Positions 39,355 through 43,585 of a stretch of DNA of 43,585 nt are shown piece after piece. The first letter of the stretch is position 1. Each line of letters opens with the position of its first letter. Where the stretch lies: contig CANRKT010000028.1 in NCBI GenBank assembly GCA_947631255.1, forward strand, positions 1 to 43,585. Reading direction: 5' to 3'. The notes beneath the pieces are model-generated. The model was not told the origin of the DNA. It did no database searches and was given only the letters and a program-made list of their open reading frames with translations. Source of the stretch: an uncultured Enterobacteriaceae bacterium (GTDB lineage Bacteria > Pseudomonadota > Gammaproteobacteria > Enterobacterales > Enterobacteriaceae). The position numbers and the translations under genes were made by a program.

Positions 39355-40287
39355 TTATTTTGGCATCGCGTCTTTAGGGATGATAGCGCCACGATATTGG
39401 ATGACAGTACTTGCCGTCAGGTGTCCACGTTTTGCTGCGTCTGTAGGGGTGCCGCCATTCAGGCGTACCGCCAGATAACCCGCACTGAATGAATCTCCTG
39501 CCGCGGTAGTATCAATAACCTTTTCTTTAGGTAATTTAACCGCAGGTACTTCAATCACTGGCTCACCTTTAATAGCCACCAGGCAGGAATCAGCGCCACG
39601 CTTAATGATGATTTCATTCACGCCCGCAGCCTGAGTTTGCTGGATAACCTCTTCTACCGGTTTTTTGCCCCACAAAGCATCTTCGTCATCGAGCGTCAGG
39701 AAAGCGATATCAGTATGAGTAAGAATTTGTTGATAAACCTGCTGAGTTTCTTCTTTGCTTGCCCATAAACGCGGACGATAGTTGTTATCAAAAATAACCT
39801 TACCACCGTTAGCGCGTGTTTTTTCCAGCAGAGCAAATAATTTACTGCGGCTAGGGGCGTCAAGAATTGCGAGGCTGATACCACTCAGATAGAGGTAATC
39901 GAATTGTGCCAGTTCAGCACAAATTTCCTCTGATTGTTCGCTCTCCAGCCAGAAACGAGCCGCTGCTTCGTTACGCCAGTAGTAGAATGTACGCTCGCCG
40001 CTGGCATCGGTTTCAATGTAATAGAGTCCCGGAAGACGATGCTCCAGACGTTGCGTCAGTGTGGTCTGGACATTTTCTTGCTGCCAGGCGTCTAACATTT
40101 GTTGGCTAAAACTATCGTTACCAAGAGCAGTAATATAATGTACAGCCAGTTTATCGGCATCGACCTGACGGGCGATGTAGACGGAAGTATTAAGAGTATC
40201 ACCACCAAAACCGCGGCTAACATCCGCACCTTTTTGGGATAGCTCTATCATGCACTCACCAATAACGGCTATTTTCTTATTTGGCAT
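39355..40287 (-). CDS. kdgK: 2-dehydro-3-deoxygluconokinase KdgK
   Basis: A 310-aa PfkB-family sugar kinase that phosphorylates 2-keto-3-deoxygluconate to KDPG, linking uronate/pectin breakdown to the Entner-Doudoroff aldolase. The N-terminus is KKIAVIGECMIELSQKG, the sugar-binding motif GFGGDTLNTSVYIAR, and the C-terminal signature DTTAAGDSFSAG (259-270) holds the catalytic base Asp265. The frame runs 24 codons upstream, but the ATG at MPNKKIAVIG gives the E. coli length (309). A KdgR-like operator lies about 80 bp upstream. Confidence 0.95.
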   Translation of the reverse strand: MPNKKIAVIGECMIELSQKGADVSRGFGGDTLNTSVYIARQVDADKLAVHYITALGNDSFSQQMLDAWQQENVQTTLTQRLEHRLPGLYYIETDASGERTFYYWRNEAAARFWLESEQSEEICAELAQFDYLYLSGISLAILDAPSRSKLFALLEKTRANGGKVIFDNNYRPRLWASKEETQQVYQQILTHTDIAFLTLDDEDALWGKKPVEEVIQQTQAAGVNEIIIKRGADSCLVAIKGEPVIEVPAVKLPKEKVIDTTAAGDSFSAGYLAVRLNGGTPTDAAKRGHLTASTVIQYRGAIIPKDAMPK

Positions 40288-40363
40288 AGGGAAACCTGTA
40301 GATAAAATGAACGTAGAAGGAAATATTTTCATTGTCGGTTGCGTTGTCTGATGAGTCAAATTA

Positions 40364-40382
40364 TTTAAAACAATGTTTCTAA
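40364..40382 (-). promoter_or_regulatory. Candidate KdgR operator upstream of kdgK
   Basis: TTTAAAACAATGTTTCTAA matches the core of the KdgR palindrome (AAAC-NN-TGTTTC class), and KdgR represses kdgK in enterobacteria (literature). It lies 77-95 bp upstream of the kdgK ATG. The kdgR gene is not in the window. Confidence 0.6.
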
Positions 40383-40579
40383 AAAAAATGAATCTGTCAG
40401 CGTTTTTATAACAGGATAATATTTATCGGGTTCTTCAACGCTGATAGTCTCTCGATGAGCTATGCGGGTCATCACATCAAACAGGGTATGCAGATGAATT
40501 TGAAGCCTCACTCACAGGCTGAATACGTTTGAAGTGAGTGTGGAAAGTTTACCTGATATCTTTTGAGTGACACACCATG

Positions 40580-40605
40580 CACCCTCTCCTCAGTCAGAGA
40601 GGGTG
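40580..40605 (-). terminator. Hairpin downstream of yhjD
   Basis: CACCCTCTC pairs perfectly with GAGAGGGTG around an 8-nt loop, 18 bp beyond the yhjD stop on the minus strand. There is no T tract. The rest of the 335-bp gap between yhjD and kdgK contains only the KdgR-like site and no gene I can support. Confidence 0.5.
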
Positions 40606-40622
40606 GACACCCGTATTAACGA

Positions 40623-41660
40623 TCACTGAGTGGTATTTTCATCGGATGATTTTTGGTTTTCCGGATACTCCGCAGTACCAATCCAGGCTGCACAGAGCAG
40701 GGTCAGGCGGGCGAAGAAGTAGAAGAAGGCCATTAACCCTAATACTGAACCAAATGCAGCCCCAGATGGCGAGCTGACAAGTTTAGGCAGACTGTAAGTC
40801 ATAATCATCTTAATGATTTCAAAGCCGATAGCAGCAATCAGGGTGCCACGAATCAGCGCCTTTTTAGGTGGATGCTGATAAGGCAGTCGCCAGAAAATCC
40901 AGAAGAACAGCAAATAGTTAGCACAAATTGAAATAACCAGCCCGACTAGATGCCAGGTGGGTTTTAACCATTCGATTGACTCCAGGTGCAGAAAACGAAT
41001 AATTAGCGACTGTGCTGAACCTGAGATAGAGGTAATGATTAGCGTCAGAATTATTGCTATCAGCATCCCGGTTAAATAGACAAAGTCACGTAAGTATTTG
41101 GTCCAGATTTTTTCTTTATCCTGCTCGGTCCGTTCCCAGGTTTTTCTGGTCTGAGCCCTCACGGCTTCTCGCAGATTCCCCATCCAGTTGATACCGGAAT
41201 AAAGAGCAATAAGTAAACCGACCAGACCGACAGTGGTACGCTGTTGAATCGCAATATTAATGGTATTTTGTAGCGTAGCAGCAAGCGTAGGATCACTGAC
41301 ATTACTGAGTATTTTGGCAAAAATATCCTCTAATAGCGTGGGATGCTCAGCCAGGATATAACCGGCCGCAGCGAAAGAGACCATCAGCATGGGGATCAGC
41401 GAGAGAAATGAAAAATAGGTAATGGCAGCACCAAACTGATTACCCATTCGATCATTGAAACGCTCTATGGTGCGCAGCAAATGAGCTATAACTGGATTTC
41501 TGGCGGTCTTATTCACGGTATTAATGGTGCAGTTCAGTGCACGGTTACCGGTTTTCAATGTGATCAGTACTTTTTGTTGTTCGCACACGGAAACATCCTG
41601 GTCATAAGAGCTGCTGGTCTGATTTTCAGAGGGTGTTATTGGCTTTTTTTCGCTATTCAT
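40623..41660 (-). CDS. yhjD: YhjD, YihY/BrkB-family inner-membrane protein
   Basis: A 345-aa integral membrane protein of the YihY/BrkB family (E. coli YhjD 337 aa). A polar N-terminus of about 90 residues is followed by about six hydrophobic segments. Typical blocks are FGAAITYFSFLSLIPMLM, YSGINWMGNLREAVRAQT and AFGSVLGLMAFFYFFARL. In E. coli, a point mutation in YhjD lets cells live without Kdo by aiding export of lipid IVA, so a lipid-transport role is suspected. The ATG start is supported by family length; it lies between kdgK and yhjC as in enteric relatives. Confidence 0.92.
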   Translation of the reverse strand: MNSEKKPITPSENQTSSSYDQDVSVCEQQKVLITLKTGNRALNCTINTVNKTARNPVIAHLLRTIERFNDRMGNQFGAAITYFSFLSLIPMLMVSFAAAGYILAEHPTLLEDIFAKILSNVSDPTLAATLQNTINIAIQQRTTVGLVGLLIALYSGINWMGNLREAVRAQTRKTWERTEQDKEKIWTKYLRDFVYLTGMLIAIILTLIITSISGSAQSLIIRFLHLESIEWLKPTWHLVGLVISICANYLLFFWIFWRLPYQHPPKKALIRGTLIAAIGFEIIKMIMTYSLPKLVSSPSGAAFGSVLGLMAFFYFFARLTLLCAAWIGTAEYPENQKSSDENTTQ

Positions 41661-41714
41661 CAGGCAAATTTTCCTTTTGGTATAGCAGGACGCTAAGAAA
41701 TTATAGTCGGTCGC

Positions 41715-42614
41715 TTAATCAACATAGTTTTTTAGTACTCCAGTCAGCCACTCCATAAACAGATGTACTCGGCGTGACAGGTTACGGCGATGGGGATAAA
41801 GCAGTGAAACGGGCATCGGTTCGGCACGGTATTGCGGTAAAATTTCCTTCAGGCTACCTTGCTTGAGCAAAGACTTCACACCAATACGCGGTACCTGAAT
41901 AATTCCCAGACCCGCCAGACAGGAAGCCTGATAGGTTTCTGTACTATTGACGGTCAATGAGCCCCCAGTCTTTACCCAGCGAGTCGTATTGTCGGTCCAG
42001 ACTTCGAATCCCTGTGGTCTGGTACCTAAGTTTACTGCATAGTGAACCACAGCATGTGATGTCAGGTCATCCAGTGTTTCGGGGTAACCAAAACGTGCCA
42101 GATAATCCGGGCTGGCGCAGTTGACCATCGTCAGTTTACCGATAGGGCGGGCAATCAGACCCGAATCTTTCAGGTGCCCGACACGGACCACGCAATCGAA
42201 ACCTTCCCGTATCACATCAACCAGACGATCACAGCTACTGAGTTCCAGTTCAATACCCGGGTAGAATTGTAGAAATTCACGCAGTTTTGGGATAACTAAA
42301 CCTCGCGCCAGGCCCACGGGCATATCAACCCGTAACCGACCACTGATACTTGCCGGGTCATGCTGGAACAGACCCTCAAGCTCATCAATATTCGCCAGTA
42401 AGTCCCGGGCTCGTTCGTAATAGACCATGCCGTCCTGTGTCAGCTGAACACGACGTGTGGTCCGATACAATAAACGCGTACCGAGCATATTTTCCAGCGC
42501 CTGAATTTGCCGGGAAACGCTCCCTTTAGGGATACCGAGACTTTCAGCTGCACGGGTAAAACTCTCTCGTTCTGCAACGCACAGGAACAATTGCATTGCG
42601 TATATTTTATCCAT
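41715..42614 (-). CDS. yhjC: YhjC, LysR-family transcriptional regulator
   Basis: A 299-aa LysR-type regulator. The N-terminal winged helix-turn-helix is at about 1-60 (MQLFLCVAERESFTRAAESL, IPKGSVSRQIQALE). The C-terminal substrate-binding domain includes GRLRVDMPVGLARGLVIP, DCVVRVGHL and SCLAGLGIIQVPRIG. It matches YhjC in length and gene position. It diverges from the short-chain dehydrogenase pseudogene across 119 bp, the usual layout for a LysR regulator and its target. Effector unknown. Confidence 0.88.
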   Translation of the reverse strand: MDKIYAMQLFLCVAERESFTRAAESLGIPKGSVSRQIQALENMLGTRLLYRTTRRVQLTQDGMVYYERARDLLANIDELEGLFQHDPASISGRLRVDMPVGLARGLVIPKLREFLQFYPGIELELSSCDRLVDVIREGFDCVVRVGHLKDSGLIARPIGKLTMVNCASPDYLARFGYPETLDDLTSHAVVHYAVNLGTRPQGFEVWTDNTTRWVKTGGSLTVNSTETYQASCLAGLGIIQVPRIGVKSLLKQGSLKEILPQYRAEPMPVSLLYPHRRNLSRRVHLFMEWLTGVLKNYVD

Positions 42615-42733
42615 CTTTTACTCGCATTGTTGTTCTATGTGAAACAGTTAGGCGTATTTTGACGTATTTATTGTTTCTTTAATAGCTAATAAGCTTCGTT
42701 TGCAGCATATCGGAATCAATAAAGAGGATTATC

Positions 42734-43492
42734 ATGCATCAGCATATCGTTTTAATCACTGGCGGTAGTCGTGGCTGAGGTAAAAATGCCGCTTTAGCCC
42801 TGGCAGAGAAGGGCGTCGATGTGCTCATTACTTACCATCGTCAGCAGCAAGAAGCGCAGGATGTTGTTGAAAAAATACGACGAATGGGTAGGAGATCGGC
42901 AGCAATTCCTCTTAACGTCGGCGATTCATCGACCTTCAGTGCTTGTACCTTAAAGGTCAGGGAACAACTCAGCATGCGATGGCAGCGTGATACCTTTGAT
43001 TATTTATTAAACAATGCCGGGATGGGTATTGATGCGAGCTTTGCTGATACCCGTGAAGCTCAGTTTGACCTGCTGATGAATATTCATCTCAAAGGTCCGT
43101 TTTTCCTGACACAACGGCTACTTCCACTGCTGGCAGAGGGGGGGCGAATTCTCAATGTTTCAACTGGCCTCACCCGGTTTGCTCTGCCTGGAAAAGCCGC
43201 TTATGCTGCGATGAAAGGGGCGATGGAGGTTCTGACCGTCTATCAGGCAAAAGAGCTGGGACCGCGTGGTATTGCGGTAAATATTATTGCACCAGGTGCA
43301 ATTGCGACTGATTTTGGTAAGGGCGCAGTAAGAGACAATCCGCAAATCGCGGAAGCTATCGCCTCGCAAACGGCATTAGGTCGGGTTGGCCAGCCAGATG
43401 ATATCGGCCAGGCGATTGCTGCAATTCTGAACGAAGAGATGGGCTGGGTAAACGCCCAGCGTATTGAAGCTTCAGGTGGAATGTTTTTATAA
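42734..43492 (+). pseudogene. Short-chain dehydrogenase/reductase interrupted by TGA at codon 15
   Basis: The frame starts at ATG 42734 (AGAGGA upstream) with HQHIVLITGGSRG, the TGxxxGxG cofactor motif. It meets TGA at 42776-42778 where family members have Leu or Ile, then continues in the same frame as GKNAALALAEKGVDVLITYHR to 43492. The full frame would be 252 aa. The later parts are intact: NNAGMGIDA, the active-site Tyr/Lys in YAAMK, and NIIAPGAIATDFG. Either it is a recent nonsense pseudogene (TTA to TGA is one change) or the base is a sequencing error. It probably was an NADP-dependent oxidoreductase controlled by the divergent yhjC. Substrate unknown. Confidence 0.8.
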
Positions 43493-43585
43493 CGCCAATA
43501 TCCCCCTGTTGGGCTGACGGTTCCCCATAAATAAAGACAGGCATAGAAGGTTGTGATCTACTTAGTGTTCCACCAAAAAGTAAGG

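Noticed and set aside
42659-42685. TTGACG and TAATAG as a promoter for the dehydrogenase gene
   Set aside because: The spacer is about 15 bp and the -10 match is poor; not strong enough to annotate.
42776-42778. TGA read as selenocysteine
   Set aside because: The position is a Leu/Ile in this family, not a catalytic Cys, and I see no SECIS-like hairpin directly downstream.

Overview
The window is chromosomal DNA from a member of the Enterobacterales, most likely an Enterobacteriaceae species close to Escherichia/Salmonella. Many proteins match their E. coli counterparts in length and in long stretches of remembered sequence (GlyQ 303 aa, GlyS 689, GhrB 324, DppD 327, Tag 187, AvtA 417), and fragments of the E. 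coli gene order survive (avtA/bax/glyQS, yiaF/ghrB, dppABCDF/eptB/tag/yiaC/yiaD, pdeK/yhjJ/kdgK/yhjD/yhjC). Genes found between these in E. coli (malS, xyl genes, ysaB, proK, bcs genes, dctA, bisC) are absent, and there are at least four pseudogenes, so the genome looks rearranged and partly decaying. The species cannot be named from this sequence alone. These comparisons come from memory, not from a search.

Left part (1-9.4 kb): a decayed IS1-family insB abuts the 3' end of a kch-type potassium channel gene. Next comes the N-acetylgalactosamine/galactosamine (aga) cluster. On the minus strand lie kbaZ-agaV-agaW-agaE-agaF, a gutted agaA, and then a separate agaS-kbaY unit. The repressor gene agaR diverges from kbaZ. 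Candidate AgaR operators precede both catabolic units. The sugar enters through a mannose-family PTS (AgaVWEF), is isomerised/deaminated by AgaS, and is split by KbaY with its partner KbaZ. The agaBCDI genes are absent.

Middle (9.5-26 kb): avtA, a coiled-coil protein with a DUF2786-like start, bax, glyQS, yiaF and ghrB. Two unrecognised genes flank yiaF/ghrB: a 403-aa protein with a Thr/Lys/Pro repeat linker, and a very AT-rich 1859-aa protein. They share an N-terminal motif and a similar single membrane segment, and are the best candidates here for an undescribed system.

Right part (26-43.6 kb): the dipeptide ABC transporter operon dppABCDF, with a stable hairpin after dppA and a CA-rich leader that looks like a GcvB target. 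This is followed by eptB (lipopolysaccharide modification), tag-yiaC, yiaD, a pdeK pseudogene that has lost most of its EAL domain, yhjJ, kdgK with a KdgR-like operator, yhjD, yhjC, and a divergent short-chain dehydrogenase gene interrupted by a TGA codon. I saw no rRNA, tRNA, CRISPR array or intact mobile element.
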